12,597 bases of DNA from Saprospiraceae bacterium (GCA_013042795.1 JABDPK010000016.1:1-12597), one strand, 5' to 3'; shown: positions 7,769-12,597, numbered from the stretch's first letter. Notes: a model not told the origin generated them from the letters alone. Program-made: numbers and translations.

Positions 7769-7798
7769 CCTGACGAATCCACTTCGTGGCTTATCAGG
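7769..7798. repeat. CTGACG-type palindrome upstream of tRNA-His
   Basis: CCTGA (7769-7773) and TCAGG (7794-7798) pair around an inner CCAC-TTC-GTGG hairpin. The order CTGACG...CACTTCG...TCAG resembles the left arm of the long palindromes at 8331, 8451 and especially 8853 (which also has CACTTCGT). It may be a further, reduced member of the same repeat family on the 5' side of the tRNA. Confidence 0.4.
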
Positions 7799-7811
7799 AG
7801 TTAGAATAAAT

Positions 7812-7886
7812 GGTGGTTGTAGCTCAGTTGGTTAGAGCGCCGGATTGTGGTTCCGGAGGTCGCCGGTTCGAGACCGGTCTTCCACC
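7812..7886 (+). tRNA. tRNA-His (anticodon GUG)
   Basis: The extra G(-1) at 7812 opposite C at 7886 is the histidine identity feature. The anticodon arm is CCGGA-TTGTGGT-TCCGG with GTG at 7847-7849; the D-arm (GCTC/GAGC) and T-arm (GCCGG/CCGGT) fold normally. The acceptor stem GTGGTTG against CTTCCAC has two adjacent T-T oppositions (pairs 5-68 and 6-67), which is odd. CCA is not encoded. A strong terminator follows at 7892. A split second copy lies at 8167-8330, identical over its last 56 nt. Confidence 0.9.
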
Positions 7887-7891
7887 CTTGT

Positions 7892-7918
7892 AAAGCCCTC
7901 ATTGAGGGCTTTTTCTTT
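7892..7918 (+). terminator. Rho-independent terminator of tRNA-His
   Basis: AAAGCCCTC (7892-7900) pairs perfectly with GAGGGCTTT (7904-7912) over an ATT loop and continues into a T-rich tail (TTTTTCTTT). It ends at the base before the ATG of the GIY-YIG gene, so it separates the tRNA from that gene. Confidence 0.85.
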
Positions 7919-8221
7919 ATGAAGTACTGGGTATACATATTAATTTCAAAATCGTCTGGAAGATTTTACATTGGACAGACTTCTAACCTGGATTCCAGGT
8001 TAAATTACCATAATTCAAATCGTGTTAAATCTACAAAAAATAGAGGGCCTTGGTCTTTCTTATTTACCATCCAAGTTGATTCACTAAAAGCTGCCTTAAC
8101 TTTAGAAAGGAAACTAAAGAACCTGAAAAGTAGAAAAAGATTGATTAATTGGGTACGTAATCACATTGATGATCGTGGCTCAGTTGGCCCCGAATTTTAC
8201 CAAATCTTCGATTTGGACTAA
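7919..8221 (+). CDS. Small GIY-YIG nuclease-domain protein, tRNA-His-linked
   Basis: Single-domain GIY-YIG endonuclease-fold protein of 100 residues, similar in size to the YhbQ/UPF0213-type group. The motif is present as VYI (5-7) and YIG (17-19); catalytic-type residues are in place: Tyr6, Tyr17, Arg27 (in DSRLNYH), and the metal-binding Glu63 (in LERKLKNLKS). The ATG at 7919 starts right at MKYWVYIL; the frame is open upstream through the tRNA-His gene, but that part is tRNA sequence. No ribosome-binding site precedes it, only the tRNA terminator's T tract. The last residues (about from 84) are encoded by sequence resembling the 5' half of tRNA-His and by the first hairpin of the 87-bp insertion, where the stop codon lies. 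About 27 of the first 75 residues match the second GIY-YIG protein at 8551. Function probably DNA cleavage; mobility is inferred only from context. Confidence 0.85.
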   Translation: MKYWVYILISKSSGRFYIGQTSNLDSRLNYHNSNRVKSTKNRGPWSFLFTIQVDSLKAALTLERKLKNLKSRKRLINWVRNHIDDRGSVGPEFYQIFDLD

Positions 8222-8330
8222 AATTCGAGGGTCCTCGAAAGGAAGCAAAATCACAGATTTTGACCCTTTCGGGATTAGAGCGCCGGATTGTGGTTCCGGA
8301 GGTCGCCGGTTCGAGACCGGTCTTCCACCC
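8167..8330 (+). pseudogene. Second tRNA-His copy split by an 87-bp insertion
   Basis: Positions 8167-8187 match the 5' end of tRNA-His (7811-7831) at 17 of 21 bases, and 8275-8330 match its remainder (7832-7887) at all 56 bases, including the GTG anticodon loop. Between them, in the D-loop, sit 87 bp that form two hairpins. The two halves together cover a whole tRNA gene, but the interruption and the diverged 5' acceptor strand should prevent function. The 5' half also encodes the C-terminal residues of the GIY-YIG protein. The unequal divergence of the halves suggests different ages or gene conversion of the 3' half. Confidence 0.8.
8188..8274. mobile_element. Double-hairpin insertion in the tRNA-His copy
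   Basis: The whole insertion is two back-to-back hairpins. The first (8188-8231) has CCC, CGAATTTTA and CCAAATC pairing with GATTTGG, TAAAATTCG and GGG over a TTC loop, with small bulges. The second (8232-8274) has TCC, CGAAAGG and CAAAATC pairing with GATTTTG, CCTTTCG and GGA over an ACA loop. Both hairpins share CC-CGAA...TTCG-GG outer ends. No target-site duplication is visible. It looks like a REP-doublet-type or single-strand-processed mobile palindrome; the class is unknown to me. Confidence 0.6.
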
Positions 8331-8435
8331 TACTGACGCTCCCTTCGGTCGGTCAGCATGGCCGATCCGAATGGGTTTAGCGGAAGTAGTGCTGACTGAG
8401 CAACGCGAACGTCAGTACTATACAATCATTATTAA
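8331..8435 (+). repeat. Long palindromic repeat, copy A
   Basis: Left arm 8331-8358 and right arm 8390-8417 (28 nt each) pair at 22 positions around a 31-nt centre; the outer TACTGACG/CGTCAGTA and inner GGTCAGCA-side segments pair best. It starts directly after the split tRNA-His copy. It matches copy B, 120 bp further on, over 105 bp with four mismatches (8362, 8385, 8421, 8433). Confidence 0.85.
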
Positions 8436-8450
8436 AGTCTAATAAGAAAA
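8431..8450 (+). pseudogene. Empty cassette: in-frame remnant of an ORF between repeats A and B
   Basis: Where copy B continues into the ATG of the second GIY-YIG gene, copy A reads ATT-AAA-GTC-TAA. The last 17 nt (8434-8450) match the end of the second GIY-YIG gene and its spacer (8836-8852) at 12 of 17 bases, with the TAA in the same place and the same distance to the next repeat. This fits a unit that once held an ORF whose body was deleted in frame. Confidence 0.5.
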
Positions 8451-8555
8451 TACTGACGCTCCCTTCGGTCGGTCAGCATGGTCGATCCGAATGGGTTTAG
8501 CGGATGTAGTGCTGACTGAGCAACGCGAACGTCAGTACTAAACAATCATTATGAA
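8451..8555 (+). repeat. Long palindromic repeat, copy B
   Basis: Near-identical to copy A (101 of 105 bases), with arms 8451-8478 and 8510-8537. Its 3' end overlaps the first bases of the second GIY-YIG gene, so the start codon is part of the conserved unit and the untranslated leader is the palindrome itself. Confidence 0.85.
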
Positions 8556-8844
8556 CTTCCACGTATACATCCTTTATTCCTTTTCTCGTAATTTATTCTA
8601 CGTTGGTTCAACTAAGAATATTCATCAAAGAATCTACAATCATAATCATTCTCTTAAAGGGTTTACTTTCCCTGGCAAACCCTGGCAACTCATTTGGTCC
8701 ACTCTGAAATCATCCAGACAGGAAGCTGAAATATTGGAAAAGAAACTAAAAAATATTTCTCGCTTAAAGAAAATTTCCTTTATGAGAAAATATCCAGAAG
8801 GGATTCACAATAATGAGACGCTCCATGAAATTATTGAAATCTAA
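8551..8844 (+). CDS. Small GIY-YIG nuclease-domain protein, repeat-flanked
   Basis: Second GIY-YIG-fold protein, 97 residues, with VYI (5-7), YVG (17-19), Tyr6, Tyr17, Arg27 (in HQRIYNH) and Glu63 (in LEKKLKNIS), so the catalytic set appears complete. The ATG at 8551 is the only start that keeps the N-terminal strand. It sits between palindromes B and C, 14 bp after the arm of B and 8 bp before C. There is no Shine-Dalgarno sequence and no clear promoter. It aligns without gaps to the product of 7919 (about 36% over 75 residues), so the two are related but old or separately acquired copies. Probable role: site-specific DNA endonuclease, possibly for spread of its own repeat unit; this is inference. 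Confidence 0.85.
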   Translation: MNFHVYILYSFSRNLFYVGSTKNIHQRIYNHNHSLKGFTFPGKPWQLIWSTLKSSRQEAEILEKKLKNISRLKKISFMRKYPEGIHNNETLHEIIEI

Positions 8845-8852
8845 TAATTAGA

Positions 8853-8954
8853 TACTGACACTCACTTCGTTCGGTCAACATTGTGGCCGAAGGAAGTGTA
8901 AGTGGAAGGAGTGCTGACCAAATTTCAAACAAAGTGAAAAAATTTGTGTCAGTA
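8853..8954 (+). repeat. Long palindromic repeat, copy C (diverged)
   Basis: Related to A and B but clearly diverged. The left arm 8853-8880 begins TACTGACAC and the right arm ends GTGTCAGTA (8946-8954), 9 bp perfect; inside, GGTCAACA pairs with TGCTGACC with one mismatch. The centre shares TGGCCGA and a GTGTAAGTGGAAGGAGTGCTGAC-like end with A. The right arm carries about 26 nt of extra AT-rich sequence (AAATTT...AAATTT). It closes the array. Confidence 0.75.
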
Positions 8955-9061
8955 CAATTGCTATCCCCTCCTGCATTTCTGAAAAAACATTTCAAGTGAA
9001 TAGTATGATTTTCTATTAAGCCTTGTTATTTATTTATATTATTAAACAAATCTGAAACTAC

Positions 9062-9574
9062 ATGTAAAAGCCAAATCATATTCTAATTTCATTATAATTC
9101 TTCTTTTTCTTTATTAATTATCCAGTTATAGCTCAGAGAGTAAGCCAGATTAATAATAATAATTTTCAATACTTAGATCAAAAATATAAGTATCAGAATA
9201 TGGGCCATATTTTTAGTCAGAATCTTGAAGCCAATAATTATTACATTAAAGCGAATAGCCATTTAAAGACTGCTAAAACTTTAGGAATTGTATCCCTATC
9301 CAGCCTTGGCTTGGGAATTATTCTTATGGCGTCTGATGATTGCAATTTTTTTTTAGATGATTGTGGAGCTGCGATTGCAGGGGCCATGATTACCATTTTC
9401 GTTTTTCCGGCCGCCGGTATAACAGGGCTCATCTTCAAGGGGTCAGGTATAAGAAATAAGAAAGAATCAATTAATCTCTTTAATCAAGGACATGCTGCAA
9501 TATATCCTAATGATAATCCAATTGAGCTTAGTTTAGTTTTAAATAATGGAATAGGTATTCTGGTAAAGTTTTAA
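9062..9574 (+). pseudogene. Exported small protein gene with two in-frame TAA codons
   Basis: From the ATG at 9062 the frame reads as a signal peptide: start, basic residue, KPNHILISL, a Phe-rich core, then NYPVIAQ with a likely cut after A-Q. TAA at 9065 (codon 2) and at 9095 (codon 12) interrupt it. From 9098 the frame is open for 158 codons to the stop at 9574. An ATG at 9200 would give a 124-residue product without the signal peptide, less likely. The body has two hydrophobic segments (about 9285-9340 and 9366-9440) and ends LVLNNGIGILVKF, an ending I associate with small uncharacterised Bacteroidota exported proteins. I do not know its function. Sequence 8955-9061 before it shows no gene. 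Confidence 0.6.
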
Positions 9575-9589
9575 ACTTCCAAGGATTAA

Positions 9590-10828
9590 TTAAACCAATT
9601 GATGAATTTCTATTAACCTCGAAATACCTTTTAGCTTTTGCTCTCCTCTATTTATACTGGTAATATAATTGTCAGGCAAATGATTTATTAATTCCTGAGA
9701 CACCAGAAATTCACTTTCAAGTTTTTTATTTAATTGTTCAATTCTAGATGCGATAATTACATTACTTCCAGAAAGGAGGTAAAACTTCCTGAGCTCATTA
9801 CCTACTTCACCAGCTATAACTTTGCCTGTATGAAGTCCAATACCAAGTTTGATAAAAGGAATTTCACCGCTATCATGCAATTTCTTTATTCTATCCAATA
9901 TTTGAAACCCTGCCTTTACAGCGTTTTTAGGATGTGTTTTGTTTTCATTGGGAGCACCAAAAACTGCCATAATCCCATCTCCGAGTGCCTGAAGGACAAT
10001 TCCATTATTATCTTTAATAATATCAATGAATTCACAGAATACCGCATTTTGGAAATTTCCAACTTCACGGGGTGCTCTCGAATCTGCAAAAGATGTAAAG
10101 TCTCTGATATCAACGAACATCACAGTTGCCATATAAAAGCGACTATTTGCTTTGTCTTTATTATCATCTATTAATTCAACAGCCACTTCCTTCGAAACAT
10201 GTTGACCTAATAAAGCCTGAATTCTATTAGCCAGCATATCAGACCTTAGTTTTTCTTTTTTGATGGTTTGAACAAACCATGTAGCAGCAAAAAAGACTAC
10301 TGTCAATGATACTCCGATGTTCATGATATAAAACATAATTTTCACAGGATCCGAAACTGTCAATATCTGACCCAACAAAGCTGGTTCAAACCATGCAGAG
10401 ATAAATACGATAATAACAAACATTATCATCCACCCAATAGCTTCTTTTAAAGAAAGAAAAATCAAAGCCCCAAGCGGGCCTAAAAAGCTCCAACAAATGA
10501 CCAATCCAGAATACTCCATACTGCCTATACTCCATTGAATCAATGCAGAAATCCATGTAATACAAGCCAACTGGGTAAAGATCAGGACTTTATGGTTCCT
10601 AATGTAATGGGATACTATTGCTGCTGCTCCAACTATCACCACAAATAGGAGGGGAAGTACCATTGTAAGGCCTATACCGTAAACAAAGTAATACATGGTA
10701 CTCCAAACCATTCCACATAGACAACAACTCAATGAGATTAGCAATATTAGCACTTTGTTAAATGTAATTTCCTTAGAATCAGCGGGATGTGCAGCAAAAG
10801 AAGATAATGTAGCAATTGGAAATTTCAT
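9590..10828 (-). CDS. Membrane-bound class III adenylate/guanylate cyclase-like protein
   Basis: Predicted inner-membrane nucleotide cyclase that would form a cyclic nucleotide in the cytoplasm. The first ~190 residues hold about six membrane helices (near 24-44, 46-71, 80-98, 107-126, 131-149, 164-187). A short linker leads to the class III catalytic domain (about 232-410). Metal-binding aspartates are present: Asp240 (in MFVDIRDFT) and Asp284 (in LGDGIMAVFGAP), plus LHTGKVIAGEVG. The usual substrate-purine lysine before LGD is Gln280, and in the GDxVNxAxR motif the sequence is GSNVIIASR: the transition-state Asn is Ile358 while Arg362 is kept. Activity and ATP/GTP choice are therefore uncertain. 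The ATG at 10828 is the natural start. The gene converges on the exported-protein pseudogene, with 15 bp between their ends. Confidence 0.88.
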   Translation of the reverse strand: MKFPIATLSSFAAHPADSKEITFNKVLILLISLSCCLCGMVWSTMYYFVYGIGLTMVLPLLFVVIVGAAAIVSHYIRNHKVLIFTQLACITWISALIQWSIGSMEYSGLVICWSFLGPLGALIFLSLKEAIGWMIMFVIIVFISAWFEPALLGQILTVSDPVKIMFYIMNIGVSLTVVFFAATWFVQTIKKEKLRSDMLANRIQALLGQHVSKEVAVELIDDNKDKANSRFYMATVMFVDIRDFTSFADSRAPREVGNFQNAVFCEFIDIIKDNNGIVLQALGDGIMAVFGAPNENKTHPKNAVKAGFQILDRIKKLHDSGEIPFIKLGIGLHTGKVIAGEVGNELRKFYLLSGSNVIIASRIEQLNKKLESEFLVSQELINHLPDNYITSINRGEQKLKGISRLIEIHQLV

Positions 10829-10982
10829 TTCAATTTAAAATTACATTTTTTACAAGAAATCGAATTAGAATAAAAAAAACCTGAAATTAGTCTCGAACCA
10901 CTTGCTCCTGTGCTTTTATTTATATCCTCTCTTTCTTCATATACTACATCTTCAGCTTTATTAATTTTACATTCAAATCTTA

Positions 10983-11459
10983 ATGATGAAAAAAGCACTA
11001 ATAACAATCATGGTTTTCATTCCTCTTTTTGCATTTACACAAACCCATGCCTACGATATCAGCTCATTTATGGATGAAGGCACAAAGGCACCGAATACCC
11101 ATCACATTGGTGATGCCTGGCTTAACTTTTTAGTGGAAGGAGATGAAGACTTCGAATACAATATTACACAAGCAACTTTTAGCCCTAACTCAACATTGGA
11201 TTGGCATAAGCATACGACTGCTCAGGTTCTTATTGTCGTGGAAGGTGTAGGTTATTATCAGGAAAGAGGCAAGGAACCTGTTTTAATAAATAAAGGTGAT
11301 GTTATTAAATGTCCAAAAGACACGGAACATTGGCATACCTCATCTGTAGATAGGAAAGTTTCGTATATCGCCATCTACGGAAGCGCACCTACTGTATGGA
11401 CAGAAAAGCTAACTAGAGAATATTATAATAGCGTAGCTCAAAAGCTAAAAAGCAATTAA
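10983..11459 (+). CDS. Exported cupin-domain protein (hydroxynitrile-lyase-like metal site)
   Basis: A 158-residue protein with a signal peptide (MKKALITIMVFIPLFAFTQ, cut near THA-YD), so periplasmic or secreted. Cupin motif 1 is WHKHTTAQVLIVVEGVG (74-90) with His75, His77 and Gln81; motif 2 contains CPKDTEHWH (110-118) with His116 and His118. Gln in place of the usual Glu and the 41-residue spacing from His75 to His116 match the Mn site known for the Granulicella cupin hydroxynitrile lyase (His53, His55, Gln59, His94). Similar cupins often occur near carboxymuconolactone-decarboxylase genes, none of which is seen here. Cyanohydrin activity is not implied; the physiological substrate is unknown. 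Two ATGs in tandem (10983, 10986) are equivalent starts. It is divergent from the cyclase gene across 154 bp. Confidence 0.85.
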   Translation: MMKKALITIMVFIPLFAFTQTHAYDISSFMDEGTKAPNTHHIGDAWLNFLVEGDEDFEYNITQATFSPNSTLDWHKHTTAQVLIVVEGVGYYQERGKEPVLINKGDVIKCPKDTEHWHTSSVDRKVSYIAIYGSAPTVWTEKLTREYYNSVAQKLKSN

Positions 11460-11585
11460 GGATAGACAATTATCGAATAATTCCAAGTAGGCCAAAATCA
11501 AGATAGATGGTTCTGAAATAGTCCCACTTTCAAGCTTTTAAGCTCTTTTACCGGGATCGGTTTTATAAACGCAAGGAATTTGTTC

Positions 11586-11605
11586 GGCATTTGCCCGGGA
11601 ATGCC
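11586..11605. repeat. Small GC-rich hairpin in the cupin/TonB-C spacer
   Basis: GGCATT (11586-11591) pairs with AATGCC (11600-11605) over an 8-nt loop containing CCCGGG. No T run follows it. TATCTTTA just downstream is one base off the -7 consensus TAnnTTTG, so the hairpin could lie in the promoter area of the next gene. The rest of the 240-bp spacer shows no gene. Confidence 0.3.
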
Positions 11606-11699
11606 TTATATCTTTACAAACTTTTACATCATTTTACAATTATTACTTTACCCTATCCTATGATCTGCCTTACCTTGAAATCAATAAAAAACTTATATC

Positions 11700-12533
11700 A
11701 TGAAACGTATCGTCGTTACGTATAGCACCTTGACTTCAATGCTTGCATTTATGATGATTGCTTGCAGCCTGTCATGCAATGCCCAAACTGACATAAAAGC
11801 ATCCATAGCGAGTATTTCCACACCCATGCCAGATTCATCAGAGGAAGATAAACCACGAGAGAATCTCGATTATATGGTCGACACATGGTCCAGTGCTGTA
11901 ACCAGAGATGAGGTGAAGAAAATAACTTCAATCATGGATTTTTGGAGTGGTGATTACCTGACGAAGTATAAGCGTGATTCATTCAGGGAAATATGGGTGG
12001 TTAATTTGAAAGATTATCCTGATTGGGATCTTGATGTTGATAAAATCGATCCAATATATAAAGCTAAAAGTCCAACAATAGAATTTACCCAGGAACAACT
12101 GGACCTTGTTGCAAAGGCTGAATACTCAGATCATCTCCGTTTTTCCGCCATTTTCAACAGGACCACGGTTGAGACTGGAAAAATGGAAGAGAATGTATTA
12201 ATCAGCCAAAGTATGTCCTTGGTCCCTGATGTTCAAGCAAGCTACAAAGGAGGATTTGATGCATTATTGAACTATCTCAAAAAGGCCAGCAAAGATCATG
12301 TAAAACACGTAAAACGCGATAATGTAGGAAGATGCAGAATCTTCTTTACAGTCACAGAAAAGGGTTTTGTACGCGATGCCAAAATGATTGAATCTTCTAA
12401 CTACTTGGATGTAGACAAGGCCATGATAAGGATAGTAAAGGATATGCCTCGAAAATGGAAGCCTGCCAGAGACGAAAATGGAGTCAAGGTCGAGCAGGAA
12501 TTCGTATTCACTTTTGGAAGAGCTGGTTGCTGA
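11700..12533 (+). CDS. Exported protein with TonB C-terminal-like domain
   Basis: A 277-residue protein whose last ~90 residues (about 183-273) resemble the TonB/TolA C-terminal fold: GGFDALLNYLKK, then GRCRIFFTVTEKGFVRDAKM, DVDKAMIRIVKDMPRKWKPA and VEQEFVFTFG. This is the pattern of Bacteroidota energy-transducer TonB domains. Unlike true TonB it has no long Pro/Lys-rich linker and no retained N-terminal anchor helix followed by one. Instead the N-terminus is a signal peptide ending FMMIACSLSCNAQ, with either lipidation at Cys22 or Cys26, or cleavage after NAQ. The middle part (about 50-180) is not recognised. Such exported TonB_C proteins are common in Bacteroidota and their role is unknown; a direct role in receptor energising is doubtful. 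No terminator is clear after it; 12534-12597 shows only an AT-rich palindrome (CAATAT/ATATTG, 12555-12568). Confidence 0.8.
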   Translation: MKRIVVTYSTLTSMLAFMMIACSLSCNAQTDIKASIASISTPMPDSSEEDKPRENLDYMVDTWSSAVTRDEVKKITSIMDFWSGDYLTKYKRDSFREIWVVNLKDYPDWDLDVDKIDPIYKAKSPTIEFTQEQLDLVAKAEYSDHLRFSAIFNRTTVETGKMEENVLISQSMSLVPDVQASYKGGFDALLNYLKKASKDHVKHVKRDNVGRCRIFFTVTEKGFVRDAKMIESSNYLDVDKAMIRIVKDMPRKWKPARDENGVKVEQEFVFTFGRAGC

Positions 12534-12597
12534 CTCCTTTTGTTTGGTGGTCTCAATATAAATATTGGCTCAATAAAAACCCTAAACCAATTTCGTG

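Noticed and set aside
7847..7918. Upstream extension of the first GIY-YIG gene through tRNA-His
   Set aside because: The extra residues come from the tRNA 3' half and its terminator; the GIY-YIG fold starts at the ATG at 7919.
8260..8442. 60-codon frame through the tRNA-His copy and palindrome A
   Set aside because: It consists of tRNA and repeat sequence; only its last codons are of interest, as an ORF remnant counted under the empty cassette.
8331..8555. CRISPR-like direct repeats at 120-bp spacing
   Set aside because: Only two close copies of ~105 bp with 4 mismatches, a 15-bp gap and a long self-complementary stem; no cas genes.
8331..8954. Integron attC sites
   Set aside because: No GTTRRRY/RYYYAAC core sites are visible at the palindrome ends and there is no integron integrase in the window.
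9734..10174. 146-codon plus-strand frame across the cyclase gene
   Set aside because: It is the antisense shadow of the conserved catalytic domain, with no signal peptide, motif or ribosome-binding site.
10825..11007. 60-codon minus-strand frame ending in an ATGA overlap with the cyclase start
   Set aside because: It has only a TTG start, which lies inside the cupin signal-peptide region, and no recognised domain. A decayed gene fragment cannot be excluded, but support is too thin.
11533..11549. AGCT/AGCT hairpin followed by four T after the cupin gene
   Set aside because: The stem is only 4 bp with a T-rich loop; too weak to call a terminator.

Overview
The window looks like chromosomal DNA from a member of the phylum Bacteroidota, probably a free-living or marine Cytophagales/Flammeovirgaceae-like lineage; the genus cannot be read from the sequence. 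The reasons are an AT-rich composition, an ECF sigma / FecR anti-sigma / STN-TonB-receptor set with a DUF4249 lipoprotein, lipoboxes and SPI signal peptides of Bacteroidota style, -7 boxes fitting TAnnTTTG, and few Shine-Dalgarno sequences.

Region 1 (1-1215): a minus-strand tRNA-Ser(UGA) with a Bacteroidota promoter box and a T-tailed terminator, then a minus-strand Crp/Fnr-family regulator with its own terminator and a perfect 8-bp inverted repeat upstream. Region 2 (1216-6835, all minus strand): a FecIR-type nutrient-uptake locus in the order sigma factor, FecR-like anti-sigma, STN-domain TonB-dependent receptor, DUF4249 surface lipoprotein. Signal transfer would run from the receptor's STN domain to FecR, then to the sigma factor, then to transcription of the receptor; the substrate is unknown. 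Region 3 (6933-7738): a divergently transcribed lipoprotein of unknown function.

Region 4 (7752-8954) is the unusual part. An apparently complete tRNA-His(GUG) with terminator is followed directly by a small GIY-YIG nuclease gene. The 3' end of that gene runs into the 5' part of a second, split tRNA-His copy. The split is an 87-bp insertion in the D-loop that folds exactly into two consecutive hairpins, after which the last 56 nt of tRNA-His continue unchanged. Next comes a tandem array of ~105-bp long-stem palindromes (three copies). Between copies A and B lies a 20-bp in-frame remnant of an open reading frame, and between B and C lies a second intact GIY-YIG gene. This resembles a nuclease/palindrome cassette array built at a tRNA gene. 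It does not match integrons, CRISPR or IS200/REP systems as far as can be read here, and it is the best candidate for an undescribed system.

Region 5 (9062-12597): a small exported-protein gene that appears broken by two TAA codons in its signal peptide; a six-TM class III nucleotide cyclase (minus strand) with altered substrate and transition-state residues; an exported cupin with the metal-ligand spacing of bacterial cupin hydroxynitrile lyases; and an exported protein with a TonB C-terminal-like domain. These genes have no obvious common pathway.
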